Shown: piece by piece, positions 38,973 through 48,398 of the stretch
Layout: every line of letters begins with the position of its first letter
How positions within the stretch are numbered: the first letter of the stretch is position 1
NCBI RefSeq assembly: GCF_003591035.1
Contig: NZ_QYUO01000002.1
Coordinates: forward strand, 992,001-1,056,000
Source of the DNA: Noviherbaspirillum saxi
GTDB lineage: Bacteria > Pseudomonadota > Gammaproteobacteria > Burkholderiales > Burkholderiaceae_D
Direction: 5' to 3'
DNA length: 64,000 bases
Notes under the pieces: generated by a model
Seen by the model: only the letters and a program-made list of their open reading frames with translations
Database searches by the model: none
Told to the model about the DNA's origin: nothing
Made by a program: the position numbers and the translations under genes

Positions 38973-39246
38973 TACCACGCCGTTGCCATATGACCAAATC
39001 ACGTGCGATTCTGATGCAGAAAACGTAACATGGACTCATGTTTGCTGCGCCCCGCGTTTCGGAGGGGGATGCCATCGCAACACGGCGCTCGTGCATTCCC
39101 CCCCCTTCGAAATAGGGGGCGGTATGCCGTCCGCATGCCTATCGTTCATACACTGACCTCACTTGGCCGGGGACACGTTTCTTTTTGGCCCGACGGATGT
39201 CGTTGGCATACTTGCCAGTGAGGAGATCGAAACCAAAGGAGAAGAT

Positions 39247-40428
39247 ATGACGCAGAAGGTTGTCGTTGCCGGTGTCGGCATGATTCCATTCAAGAAGCCC
39301 GGCCAGAGCGAAACGTACCCGGTGATGGGCGCACAGGCGGTGCGCGCGGCATTGGCCGATGCCGGCGTGGGGTATGAATCGATCCAGCAGGCGTTTGCGA
39401 GCTATATCTACGGCGATTCGATCTGCGGCCAGCGTGTACTGTACGACGTCGGCATGACCGGCATTCCCATTATCAACGTCAACAACAATTGTTCCAGCGG
39501 CTCCACTGCCATCTATCTGGCACGTCAGGCGATTGCCAGCGGCGAAGTGGACATCGTGTTGGCAGTGGGCTTCGAACAAATGAATCCGGGCGCGCTGGGC
39601 TCGAACTTTGCTGACAAACCGAACCCGACTGAGTTGTTCATGCAGCAGTGCGACATCTTGCTGGGCAAGCAGGACATTCCGCCGGCGCTGCGTCTCTTCG
39701 GCGGTGCCGGCCTGGAGCACATGAAGCGCTTCGACACACCGCTGGAAACCTTTGCCAAGATCCGCGCGAAAGCCAGCCGTCATGCGGCCAACAATCCGAT
39801 GTCGGTGTTCCGCAAGGTTGTGACGACCGAAGAAGTGCTGGCCGACCAGGTCGTATGGCCCGGCGTGATGACGCGCCTGATGGCGTGCCCCCCGACCTGC
39901 GGCGCAGCGGCAGTCGTCTTGTGCAGCGAAGCGTACGCCAAAAAGCATGGCCTCGATTCGCGTGTCTGGATCGCGGGGCAAGCACTGACCACCGACGGCC
40001 CGGAAACCTTCAACGCTGGCGACATGCGCAACATGGCCGGTTTCAGCATGTCGCGTGCGGCGGCCAACAAGGTCTACGAGATCGCCGGCATCGGCGCCGA
40101 AGACGTCGATGTGGTTGAACTGCATGATTGCTTCGCGCACAACGAGCTGCTCACCTATGAAGCGCTCGGCCTGTGCCCGGAAGGCGGCGCACAGAAGTTC
40201 GTTGATGATGGCGACAACACCTACGGCGGCAAATATGTGGTCAACCCGTCCGGTGGCCTGCTGTCGAAGGGCCATCCGATCGGCGCTACCGGTCTGGCGC
40301 AATGTACGGAACTCGTGCAGCAACTTCGTGGAAAGGTCGACCAGCGTCAAGTGGAAGGCGCACGCGTCGCGCTGCAGCACAACGTCGGCATCGGTGGCGC
40401 TGCGGTGGTCACCATGTATCGCATTTAA
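39247..40428 (+). CDS. SCP2-type thiolase / lipid-transfer protein
   Basis: Thiolase-like enzyme of 393 residues in the SCPx/Ltp group. The nucleophile Cys82 is in NNNCSSGSTA and the His in LLSKGHPIGATG; GYVNPSGG-like KYVVNPSGG is also present. SCPx-type thiolases cleave 2-methyl-branched 3-ketoacyl-CoAs, including bile-acid and pristanoyl chains. AAAGGAG precedes this ATG, which was preferred to a start 28 codons upstream. It opens a run of closely spaced plus-strand genes (gaps of 13-50 bases) to 44.2 kb. Confidence 0.88.
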   Translation: MTQKVVVAGVGMIPFKKPGQSETYPVMGAQAVRAALADAGVGYESIQQAFASYIYGDSICGQRVLYDVGMTGIPIINVNNNCSSGSTAIYLARQAIASGEVDIVLAVGFEQMNPGALGSNFADKPNPTELFMQQCDILLGKQDIPPALRLFGGAGLEHMKRFDTPLETFAKIRAKASRHAANNPMSVFRKVVTTEEVLADQVVWPGVMTRLMACPPTCGAAAVVLCSEAYAKKHGLDSRVWIAGQALTTDGPETFNAGDMRNMAGFSMSRAAANKVYEIAGIGAEDVDVVELHDCFAHNELLTYEALGLCPEGGAQKFVDDGDNTYGGKYVVNPSGGLLSKGHPIGATGLAQCTELVQQLRGKVDQRQVEGARVALQHNVGIGGAAVVTMYRI

Positions 40429-40445
40429 CAAAAAGGACTTGTTTC

Positions 40446-41660
40446 ATGGATTTTCAACCCGATTCCGGACTTGAAGCTTTCCGCCAGGAAGTCCGGCAAT
40501 TCCTGCAAACCAAGGTGCCGGCCGACCTGAAAGGGTTGCCGCGCAGCACGCGCTCGCGGTGCGAAGAAGTCATGCGTTGGCAAAAGGTTCTCAATGCGCA
40601 AAGCTGGGGTGCCCCATACTGGGCCAAGGAACATGGCGGTACAGGGTGGTCGGTGCCGCAGATCCTGGTGTTCGACGAGGAATGCGGCGCCGCTGGCACA
40701 CCGTCGCAGGATCCCTTCGCGCAAAAACTGCTAGGTCCGGTAATGAATGCGTTCGCCTCCCCGGAGCAGAAGGCCGAGCACATGCCAGCCATCTTCAACG
40801 GCCAGCGCCTGTGGTGCCAGGGCTTCTCGGAGCCGGGTTCCGGGTCCGATCTGGCGTCGCTGAAAACCCGTGCGGAATTGGTCAAGAGCGTCGATGGCGA
40901 TCACTACGTGGTCAACGGCCAGAAGATCTGGACCAGCTATGCGCACGAGTCTGACTGGATCTTCCTCTTGGTGCGCACCAATCCCGAGGTGAAGAAGCAG
41001 GCCGGCATCAGTTTCCTGCTGGTCGATATGAAAACGCCCGGCATTACCGTGCGCCCGATCCGCTCAATCGACGATGCGCATCACCTGAACGAAGTCTTCT
41101 TCGACGATGTACGCGTGCCGGTAAAAAACCTGGTTGGCGCCGAAGGACAGGGCTGGAACATCACCAAGTTCTTGCTCAATAACGAGCATGCGACGACCGC
41201 CGACCTGCCGGTGCAGAAGCGCTATATGCAGCAGTTGCGACAACTGGCGACGACGCAGCGCATGGGCGGCGACCGCTTGATCGAACGTCCGGAGTTTGCA
41301 TTGAAGCTGGCGCGTCTGGATGCTGAACTGCAGGCGCTTGGCATGTTCGTGCAGCGCGTGGCCAAGATGGAACAGGAACACAATCCTGCATCGCATGTGC
41401 TGGGCTCGATGTTGAAGATTCGCGGGACCGAATTGCAGCAGAAGATCAGCGAGGCGATGGTCGAAGCGCTGGGCGACTATGGTGCCGTCGCGTATCCCGA
41501 TCCGCATGAGGATCTTGATCCGGCACAGCCCTTGTTGCCCTTGCAGGAAGTCGCACGCAGTATGGCCAACAATATGTTCTTCCATCGTGCATCGACCATC
41601 TACGGCGGCACCAGCGAAGTGCAGCGCAGCATTATCGCCAAGATGCTGTTCCACCTTTAA
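40446..41660 (+). CDS. acyl-CoA dehydrogenase, alpha-type partner
   Basis: Acyl-CoA dehydrogenase of 404 residues. FSEPGSGSDLASLKT and the C-terminal TIYGGTSEVQRSIIAK identify it. The C-terminal motif has Gly where many dehydrogenases have the catalytic Glu, as in the FadE subunits of mycobacterial and proteobacterial steroid side-chain enzymes, which use a Glu elsewhere and pair with a second subunit. The next gene, 14 bases on, encodes another shorter dehydrogenase, supporting a heteromeric enzyme. Confidence 0.92.
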   Translation: MDFQPDSGLEAFRQEVRQFLQTKVPADLKGLPRSTRSRCEEVMRWQKVLNAQSWGAPYWAKEHGGTGWSVPQILVFDEECGAAGTPSQDPFAQKLLGPVMNAFASPEQKAEHMPAIFNGQRLWCQGFSEPGSGSDLASLKTRAELVKSVDGDHYVVNGQKIWTSYAHESDWIFLLVRTNPEVKKQAGISFLLVDMKTPGITVRPIRSIDDAHHLNEVFFDDVRVPVKNLVGAEGQGWNITKFLLNNEHATTADLPVQKRYMQQLRQLATTQRMGGDRLIERPEFALKLARLDAELQALGMFVQRVAKMEQEHNPASHVLGSMLKIRGTELQQKISEAMVEALGDYGAVAYPDPHEDLDPAQPLLPLQEVARSMANNMFFHRASTIYGGTSEVQRSIIAKMLFHL

Positions 41661-41674
41661 AGCAGGACACAAGT

Positions 41675-42805
41675 ATGGATTTCACTCTGAATTCGGAACA
41701 ACAGCTATTGCAGGACAGCGTGCGCCGCTACGTCGACAAGGCGTACGGCTTCGAGACGCGCACTGCGCTGGTCAATGCAAAGCAGGGCGGTAGTGCCGGC
41801 AACTGGCAAACATTTGCCGAGAACGGCTGGCTGATGGCCGACTTGCCGGAAGAGTATGGCGGTCTGGGTGGTTCCTTGATCGACACCGCGATCATCGCGC
41901 AGGAATTGGGACGTGGCCTGGTGCTGGAACCCTATCTCGGTTGCGCCGTGCTCGCTGCACAAACCTTGGTAGCCGGTGGCACGACTGCACAGAAGGAACG
42001 CCTTTTGCCGCAGCTCGCCGACGGCTCGTTGCGCATTGCCCTTGCTTACAGCGAGCCGGAATCTCGCGGCATGCCGGAACCGGTGTCGCTGCGCGCGGAA
42101 AAGAGCGGCGACGGCTATGTGCTGCAGGGACGCAAGTCGCTGGTGCTCGGCGCCAGGGATGCGCAGCATTTCATCGTCTCCGCGCAGGTCTCGGGAGTGA
42201 AAGAGATCAAGCTGCTGCTGGTCGATGCCAACAGTGCGGGCCTGAAGCGCCAGGCATTGCCGCTGCATGACGGCACCTGGGCCGAAGAGCTTACGTTCGA
42301 CGGCGTGCAAGTCGGCGCAGATAATGTGATGGAAGGCGGCCTTGCCGCGCTGCGTGCCGGTCTCGCTCACGGCATCGTCACGCTGTGTGCAGACTTGGTC
42401 GGTGCGATGGAAAAGACCATCGAGCTCACTGCCGAATACCTGAAGACACGCCAACAGTTCGGCGTAGCCATCGGCAACTTCCAGGCGCTGCAGCACCGCA
42501 TGGCCGACATGGCGGCGGAGATGGAGTTGGCGCGCTCGATGTTGCATGCAGCGCTGGCATCGGTTGCGAACGATGATGCGGCAACCAGGCAAAAAACACT
42601 GTCGGCGGCAAAGGCGCTGGTGTGTCGCGCAGCGAAATTCGTGTGCGGCCAGGGTATCCAGTTGCATGGCGGTATCGGTATGACTGAAGAGTACGCGGTC
42701 GGTCATTACTACAAGCATGCGATTGTCGCTGACCTGCTATTGGGCAGCAGTGACCGGCACGATGCAGTTTGCGCGGCAGCGCTGCAAGACGAGATGCGCT
42801 CGTAA
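41675..42805 (+). CDS. acyl-CoA dehydrogenase, beta-type partner
   Basis: Acyl-CoA dehydrogenase-fold protein of 376 residues. The N-terminal helical domain and GIQLHGGIGMTEEYAVGHYYKHA are recognisable, but the usual C-terminal GTxxIQ catalytic motif is absent, replaced by LLLGSSDRHDAVC. Such subunits pair with a partner to complete FAD and substrate sites in alpha2beta2 dehydrogenases (ChsE1-ChsE2 and FadE26-FadE27 are the model). It follows the other subunit closely and probably has no activity alone. Confidence 0.9.
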   Translation: MDFTLNSEQQLLQDSVRRYVDKAYGFETRTALVNAKQGGSAGNWQTFAENGWLMADLPEEYGGLGGSLIDTAIIAQELGRGLVLEPYLGCAVLAAQTLVAGGTTAQKERLLPQLADGSLRIALAYSEPESRGMPEPVSLRAEKSGDGYVLQGRKSLVLGARDAQHFIVSAQVSGVKEIKLLLVDANSAGLKRQALPLHDGTWAEELTFDGVQVGADNVMEGGLAALRAGLAHGIVTLCADLVGAMEKTIELTAEYLKTRQQFGVAIGNFQALQHRMADMAAEMELARSMLHAALASVANDDAATRQKTLSAAKALVCRAAKFVCGQGIQLHGGIGMTEEYAVGHYYKHAIVADLLLGSSDRHDAVCAAALQDEMRS

Positions 42806-42848
42806 GCAATTCGCAATTCTATTTTTCAAACCTTTTTATGAATCACCA

Positions 42849-43304
42849 ATGAAGAGTTACGACACCCTCAATGAGCTGCAACACTTGGTAGGCGAACAGA
42901 TCGGCTCCAGCGACTGGCTCACGATCGACCAGACACGCATCAACACCTTTGCCGACGCCACCGGCGACCACCAGTGGATTCACGTCGATGCAGAGCGCGC
43001 GAAATCCGGTCCGTTCGGCACGCCAATCGCACACGGCTTCCTGACCCTCTCCCTGTTGCCGGCCTTTTTCTCGACAGCCTTCGAGATCCGCAACATCAAG
43101 ATGGGCGTGAACTACGGCCTGAACAAAGTACGCTTCCTGAAACCGGTGCCGGTCAACAGCCGCCTGCGCGCCCATTTCAAGTTGCAGTCGTGGGAGCCGA
43201 TTGAAAATAACGGAGCACAAACGATTTTCGAGATGTCGGTCGAGATGGAAGGGGCAAGCAAACCCGTCTGCGTCGCCGAATCGATCCTGCGCCAATTTGC
43301 TTAA
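42849..43304 (+). CDS. MaoC-type (R)-specific enoyl-CoA hydratase
   Basis: Single hot-dog hydratase of 151 residues. The catalytic motif reads FADATGDHQWIHVD (Asp40, His45), followed by GTPIAHGFLTLSLLP, matching R-hydratases. It would hydrate a trans-2-enoyl-CoA to the 3R-hydroxyacyl-CoA, which fits the HSD17B4-like dehydrogenase encoded next, since that family oxidises 3R-hydroxyacyl-CoA. The ATG is 43 bases after the dehydrogenase stop. Confidence 0.92.
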   Translation: MKSYDTLNELQHLVGEQIGSSDWLTIDQTRINTFADATGDHQWIHVDAERAKSGPFGTPIAHGFLTLSLLPAFFSTAFEIRNIKMGVNYGLNKVRFLKPVPVNSRLRAHFKLQSWEPIENNGAQTIFEMSVEMEGASKPVCVAESILRQFA

Positions 43305-43325
43305 TTTTTATTCTGGAGAGAAAAC

Positions 43326-44237
43326 ATGACAATTCGTTTTGACGGCCGTGTGGCCATTGTGACTGGTGCGGGTAATGGCTTGGGCCGTGTGCACGCTTTG
43401 GGCCTGGCCGCCCGCGGCGCCAAGGTGGTGATTAACGATTTCGGCGGCGCCCGTGATGGCAAGGGCGGCTCTTCCGAAGCGGCACTGAAGGTGGTCGAAG
43501 AGATCCGCGCTGCCGGCGGTACCGCAATCGCCAACGGCGCCAACGTCACCGACTTCGAACAGGTCAAGGCGATGGTCGAACAAGCCAAAGCCGAGTTTGG
43601 CCGCGTCGACGTGCTGATCAACAACGCCGGCATCCTGCGCGACAAGACCTTGTCCAAGGTCGAAATGGCCGACTTCCAGGCCGTGGTTGATGTACACCTG
43701 ATGGGGGCGGTGTACTGCACCAAGGCGGTGTGGGAAATCATGCGCGAGCAGAATTACGGCCGTATCCTGATGACGAGTTCGGCGTCCGGCCTGTTCGGCA
43801 ACTTCGGCCAGTCCAACTATGCTGCTGCCAAAATGGCGGTGGTTGGCTTCATGAACGCGCTCTCCATCGAAGGCAAGAAGAACGACATCCGCGTCAACAC
43901 CATCGCGCCGATCGCCGCGACCCGTATGACGAACGACGTGCTCCCGGAAGCCATGCTCGAGCGCATCAGGCCGGAACAAGTGACACCGGCCGCCTTGTTC
44001 CTGGTCAGCGAAAACGCACCGACCAAGACCATCCTGTCTGCTGGCGGCGGCGTGTTCACGGCGACACAACTCGTGGACACCGCACCGGTGTACTTCTCCG
44101 ACAAGGAATTGTCGCCGGAAGCCCTGGAAGCGAACTTTGCGAAGATCGCCAACTGGAACACCGCACGTCCCTACGCCGACTCTAACGCGCAGGTGCAAGC
44201 TCTGATTGAAAAAGCCATCAAGAGCATGCAGGCTTAA
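43326..44237 (+). CDS. short-chain dehydrogenase, HSD17B4/MFE-2-like (3R)-hydroxyacyl-CoA dehydrogenase
   Basis: NAD-dependent short-chain dehydrogenase of 303 residues. The nucleotide motif VTGAGNGLG, NNAGILRDKTLSK, MTSSASGLFGNFGQSNYAAAK (Tyr165, Lys169) and NTIAPIAATRMT follow the N-terminal domain of peroxisomal multifunctional enzyme type 2 almost step by step. A C-terminal tail of about 60 residues replaces the hydratase and SCP2 domains of that protein, and the hydratase is the separate MaoC gene before it. Together they would do hydration and oxidation through the 3R isomer. Confidence 0.92.
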   Translation: MTIRFDGRVAIVTGAGNGLGRVHALGLAARGAKVVINDFGGARDGKGGSSEAALKVVEEIRAAGGTAIANGANVTDFEQVKAMVEQAKAEFGRVDVLINNAGILRDKTLSKVEMADFQAVVDVHLMGAVYCTKAVWEIMREQNYGRILMTSSASGLFGNFGQSNYAAAKMAVVGFMNALSIEGKKNDIRVNTIAPIAATRMTNDVLPEAMLERIRPEQVTPAALFLVSENAPTKTILSAGGGVFTATQLVDTAPVYFSDKELSPEALEANFAKIANWNTARPYADSNAQVQALIEKAIKSMQA

Positions 44238-44256
44238 GCCAATAGTGAGCCACTAT

Positions 44257-44315
44257 CCGATTCTCGCAAGAATCGGTTTGGATGCGTTCATGGAGCCAGG
44301 CTCCATGAACGCATC
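44257..44315. repeat. Two adjacent perfect hairpins after the first part of the operon
   Basis: CCGATTCT-CGCA-AGAATCGG (44257-44276) is followed by a hairpin with perfect 16-bp arms and a 3-base loop (44281-44315, GATGCGTTCATGGAGC). Neither has a T-run. They start 20 bases after the dehydrogenase stop codon and may attenuate or end transcription, or protect the mRNA 3' end. The rest of the 350-base gap to the racemase gene shows no gene. Confidence 0.7.
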
Positions 44316-44588
44316 GTGCACACGACATAACATGGGCATCAAGTTACAAATCCGGACGACACACCCCATGACCGTCCGGCGCCTCCGGTTTCCGCACCCA
44401 GCGCCTCATGCGCGCCGTCGCGTTGAAAGACCTCCACGCACCCTTGTCTCCGCTCCTTCTCCGACTCCGCCGCTACCGGTTTTTGCATAGCATCTGCCTC
44501 ACCCCCTATGAAAGAGTGGGGAATTACCAATCGCGACTGCGTATTGTCTTGTCGTTGAACCGACTTTTATCATGGGGATAAGATAAAA

Positions 44589-45704
44589 ATGACTCGAACT
44601 CAAAGCGGGCCCTTGGCAGGCTTGCGCATTCTGGAAATCGCCGGAATCGGCCCGGGACCGTTCTGCGGCATGTTGCTCGCGGATCTGGGCGCCGACGTGG
44701 TGGTGGTTGACCGTCTGCAGGCCGGCGCGGAAGATCTTGATATTGGCAAGCATGCGATCCAGAACCGCGGCAAGCGTTCGATTGCGGTGGATCTAAAAAA
44801 GAAAGAGGGCGTCGAGACTGTCCTGGCGCTGGTGGAAAGCTGCGACGCGCTGCTCGAAGGCATGCGCCCCGGCGTGATGGAACGTTTGGGTCTGGGACCC
44901 GACGTATGCTTGGCGCGCAATCCCAAACTGGTCTTTGGCCGCATGACCGGCTGGGGCCAAACGGGGCCTTTGTCGCATGCCGCCGGTCACGATCTCAACT
45001 ACATCGGCTTGTCGGGCGCATTGTGGTGGTCCGGCCAACCCGGCGAAGCGCCGATGGCACCGCCCAGCCTGGTTGGCGACGTCGGCGGTGGCGCAATGTA
45101 TCTTGCGGTAGGTGTGCTGGCTGGGGTGATGAGCGCGCGTGCGACAGGCAAGGGCCAGGTTGTCGACGCGGCCATCGTGGACGGTAGCGCCCATATGATG
45201 AACCTGATGCTGGGCCTGAAGTCGGCCGGCCAGTTGCCGAACGAGCGCGGGCGCGGCATTCTCGACGGTCCGCACTGGTATCGCAGCTATCGCTGCGCGG
45301 ACGGAAATTTCATCACCGTCGGCTCGCTCGAACCACGCTTCTATCGCATCCTGCTGGACAAGCTCGGTCTGACTGAAGACACCAACTATGCAAAACAAAA
45401 TGAGGTGAATGCCTGGCCGCGGCTGCATGAGCGCTTCTCCGTACTATTCTCAACGCGGACCCGTGACGAGTGGTGCGCGTTGCTGGAAGGTACCGACGCC
45501 TGCTTTGCACCGGTATTGAATCCGGACGAGGCGGCATTGCATCCGCACATGGTTGCCCGCAATGTCTACAGCACCATTGATGGCGTATTGCAGGCGAATC
45601 CGGCACCTCGTTTCTCCGGTACGCCGTTGTCGCAGCCTCGCCCCATCCCGCAGCGCGGCCAGGACGCCGATGCAGTGCTGAACGCTTGGTTGAAAGACCG
45701 CTGA
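44589..45704 (+). CDS. alpha-methylacyl-CoA racemase (CoA-transferase family III)
   Basis: CaiB/BaiF-family protein of 371 residues with racemase features. GPGPFCGMLLADLGADVVVVDR opens it. GHDLNYIGLSGAL supplies His134 and LVGDVGGGAM supplies Asp164, spaced as the catalytic His126/Asp156 pair of mycobacterial alpha-methylacyl-CoA racemase. It would interconvert 2R- and 2S-methylacyl-CoA, needed because the dehydrogenases accept only one. Its stop codon overlaps the next start (TGATG). This is the strongest single pointer to methyl-branched substrates. Confidence 0.88.
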   Translation: MTRTQSGPLAGLRILEIAGIGPGPFCGMLLADLGADVVVVDRLQAGAEDLDIGKHAIQNRGKRSIAVDLKKKEGVETVLALVESCDALLEGMRPGVMERLGLGPDVCLARNPKLVFGRMTGWGQTGPLSHAAGHDLNYIGLSGALWWSGQPGEAPMAPPSLVGDVGGGAMYLAVGVLAGVMSARATGKGQVVDAAIVDGSAHMMNLMLGLKSAGQLPNERGRGILDGPHWYRSYRCADGNFITVGSLEPRFYRILLDKLGLTEDTNYAKQNEVNAWPRLHERFSVLFSTRTRDEWCALLEGTDACFAPVLNPDEAALHPHMVARNVYSTIDGVLQANPAPRFSGTPLSQPRPIPQRGQDADAVLNAWLKDR

Positions 45705-46594
45705 TGACGGCATCGGAGAGTCGCTTGCATTACCAATCAATTTTCAAGCCCGAGTTGTTTGACGGGAAGGTCGTCATCGTGACGGGGGGCGGCAGCGGCA
45801 TCGGCCGTTGCGCTGCACATGAGCTCGCATGGCTGGGAGCGCACGTTGTTATCGTTGGCCGCAATCCCGACAAGTTGGCAAAGGTGAAAGCAGAGATCGA
45901 GGCCGAAGGTCGTCTCGTTTCCTCTCATGCATGCGATATTCGCGACGAGGTTGCGGTGGGCACCGTTGTCGAAGCGGTACTGGCAGCACAAGGTCGCATC
46001 GATGGCCTGGTCAACAATGCCGGAGGGCAGTTTTTTTCGCCACTTAAGGACATCTCGACCAAGGGATTCGAAGCGGTAGTGCGCAACAATCTTGTCGGCG
46101 GTTTCATCTTCATGCGGGAGGTCTACACGCGTTGGATGGAACAGCATGGCGGGTCGATCGTGAACATCACTGCCGACATGTGGAACGGCTTGCCCGGCGT
46201 TGCCCACTCGGGCTCGGCCCGGGCCGGCATGACTTCGCTGACTGAAAGCGCAGCCTGCGAGTGGGCAGCCTCTGGTGTGCGCGTGAACAGCGTGGCACCA
46301 GGAATGATCGCTTCCAGCGGCTTCGATAACTATACCGGCGAAGCCGTTTCAAAGATTCTCGATTTTCCCAAGGCAGTGCCGGTACAACGCTACGGCACCG
46401 TGGCCGAGGTATCGGCGGCCATCGTGTTCTTGCTGTCACCGGCGGCGGCGTTCATCACCGGTAGTTGCATCCGTGTCGATGGCGGCGGGCCGAACGCGCG
46501 AAGCTCCTGGAAACTGCAGGTGCACGACAAAAGCGTGCCGTTTGACGGCTTTCACCTGGACGCGTTGCCGGACTTGCTGAAGAACGACCGCTAA
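45704..46594 (+). CDS. short-chain dehydrogenase, PECR/2,4-dienoyl-CoA reductase-like
   Basis: SDR protein of 296 residues. VTGGGSGIG and LVNNAGGQFFSP are normal, but the YxxxK catalytic site is replaced by AHSGSARAG (residues 167-174), the arrangement seen in peroxisomal trans-2-enoyl-CoA reductase (PECR) and dienoyl-CoA reductases, which do not use the classic Tyr. SPAAAFITG and DGGGP complete the match. It would reduce an enoyl- or dienoyl-CoA with NADPH. The start is embedded in the racemase stop, so translation is coupled. Confidence 0.87.
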   Translation: MTASESRLHYQSIFKPELFDGKVVIVTGGGSGIGRCAAHELAWLGAHVVIVGRNPDKLAKVKAEIEAEGRLVSSHACDIRDEVAVGTVVEAVLAAQGRIDGLVNNAGGQFFSPLKDISTKGFEAVVRNNLVGGFIFMREVYTRWMEQHGGSIVNITADMWNGLPGVAHSGSARAGMTSLTESAACEWAASGVRVNSVAPGMIASSGFDNYTGEAVSKILDFPKAVPVQRYGTVAEVSAAIVFLLSPAAAFITGSCIRVDGGGPNARSSWKLQVHDKSVPFDGFHLDALPDLLKNDR

Positions 46595-46697
46595 TGAATA
46601 CTGGTTTTACGTAGTGAATTCTTCGACGAGGCGGCAAGTACAATGAAGCCGCGCAGCTGAATTGCTCGATGCCGAAGAATCATAAGAGGAGACGATC

Positions 46698-48398
46698 ATG
46701 AACGACAATATGAACGACAATAAGTTGGGCACTTTGGTTCACTGCTTCCTGCACTGGGAGCGGACCCAGCCTGATGCAATTTATCTCACCGAACCCATGC
46801 CTGACGGGCGGGTCGTGGACTATACCTGGAAGGAAGTCGGCGACCAGGCGCGACGCATGGCGGCCTATCTGCAATCTCTCGATCTGCCGCCGCAAAGCGC
46901 CATCTCGATCGTCGGCAAGAACAGCGCGCACTGGATGATTGCCGATATCGCGATCTGGATGGCCGGGCATATCTCGGTGCCGCTGTATCCGACCGTAAAT
47001 GCCGACACCGCGCAATACGTTTTCGAGCACGCCAATACGCGCCTGGTGATTATCGGCAAGCTCGATGGCAAGACGGACGGCTGGAACGAAATCCAGAAGG
47101 TGGTGCCGCCGAACGTGCCGATGATCGGCCTGCCGCTATCTCCCTCCTTGCCGAATGTACGGCAATGGGAGGCCCTCGCTGCCGAGGTACAGCCGCTGCA
47201 AGCGGTGCATTTGCCGGCACCGGATCAACTTGCCACCATCATCTACACCTCGGGCAGCACCGGCCGGCCCAAGGGTGTCATGCACAGCTTCCGCACGATA
47301 TTGGCCTACGCGACGAGGTCAGGGGAGTTTTGCGGATTCACCCCGAGCGATCGCGTGCTGTCCTATCTGCCGCTGGCGCACACGGCTGAACGTTCCTTCG
47401 TCGAATCGAATTCCTTGTGCCACGGCTTTCGTGTCTACTTCAACGACAGCCTGGCGACCTTCCCGCAGGACTTGCAGCGCGCACGTCCCACGGTCTTCAT
47501 CTCGATGCCGCGCTTGTGGACCAAGTTTTACCAGGGCGTCTGCGCCAAACTGCCGCCCGCACAGCAGGAACTGCTCTTCACCCAGTCGCCGCAAGCCGAC
47601 GCCATGAAGAAGCAAATTCTGACCATGTTGGGACTGGACGCAACCAGGATTGCCTTTACCGGATCGGCGCCGCTGCCGCAGGAAATTACCAACTGGTATC
47701 GCACCCTGGGCCTTGAGCTGTTGGACGTGTATGGCATGACGGAGAACTTCTCGTATTCCCATTACAGCCGCCCGGGCCAGGTCCGGCTGGGCTATTCCGG
47801 ACAGGCGATGCCGGGGGTGGAATGCCGCATCGCGGACAATGGCGAGATTCTGATCAAGGCTCCCACGATGATGCTGGGCTATTACAAGCAGGCCGAACTG
47901 ACGGTGGAAAGCATGACGGAAGACGGCTTCTTCAAGACCGGCGACCGGGGAGAACTGGACGAGATCGGCCGCTTGAAGATCACCGGTCGGGTCAAGGAAA
48001 TCTTCAAGACCAGCAAGGGCAAGTATGTCGCGCCCGCGCCTATCGAAAACAAGCTCGGCCATCCGAAAGTCGAGGCGGTATGCGTGACCGGGCCGGCATT
48101 GCCGCAGCCATTTGCTTTGTTGATGCTGGGCCTTGATGCACGCAAGGAGCTGCAAGATCCCAAGACCCGCGAAAAGCTGCACACGGAATTACAGGGCATG
48201 CTTGAACGCGTGAACGCCCTGTCGGAAGACCATGAAAAGCTGGCCTTCGTGGTCGTGGTGAAAGACTTCTGGACAACCGACAACGGCTTCCTGACCCCCA
48301 CCATGAAGATCAAGCGCAGTGTCATCGAAGAATGCTATCTGCCCAAGGCGCAGGGCTGGTCGGATCTCGGCCAGACCGTGATCGTCGAAGCGGACTAA
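46698..48398 (+). CDS. long-chain acyl-CoA synthetase (AMP-forming)
   Basis: ANL-superfamily ligase of 566 residues, FadD/long-chain type. The P-loop IIYTSGSTGRPKGVMHS, LDVYGMTEN, FKTGDRGELDEIGRLKITGRVKE and the late PTMKIKRS are complete. It makes acyl-CoA from a free carboxylic acid using ATP. AGAGGAGA precedes the ATG. The TAA stop lies on the border of an inverted-repeat element that separates it from a second ligase gene. Confidence 0.92.
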   Translation: MNDNMNDNKLGTLVHCFLHWERTQPDAIYLTEPMPDGRVVDYTWKEVGDQARRMAAYLQSLDLPPQSAISIVGKNSAHWMIADIAIWMAGHISVPLYPTVNADTAQYVFEHANTRLVIIGKLDGKTDGWNEIQKVVPPNVPMIGLPLSPSLPNVRQWEALAAEVQPLQAVHLPAPDQLATIIYTSGSTGRPKGVMHSFRTILAYATRSGEFCGFTPSDRVLSYLPLAHTAERSFVESNSLCHGFRVYFNDSLATFPQDLQRARPTVFISMPRLWTKFYQGVCAKLPPAQQELLFTQSPQADAMKKQILTMLGLDATRIAFTGSAPLPQEITNWYRTLGLELLDVYGMTENFSYSHYSRPGQVRLGYSGQAMPGVECRIADNGEILIKAPTMMLGYYKQAELTVESMTEDGFFKTGDRGELDEIGRLKITGRVKEIFKTSKGKYVAPAPIENKLGHPKVEAVCVTGPALPQPFALLMLGLDARKELQDPKTREKLHTELQGMLERVNALSEDHEKLAFVVVVKDFWTTDNGFLTPTMKIKRSVIEECYLPKAQGWSDLGQTVIVEAD

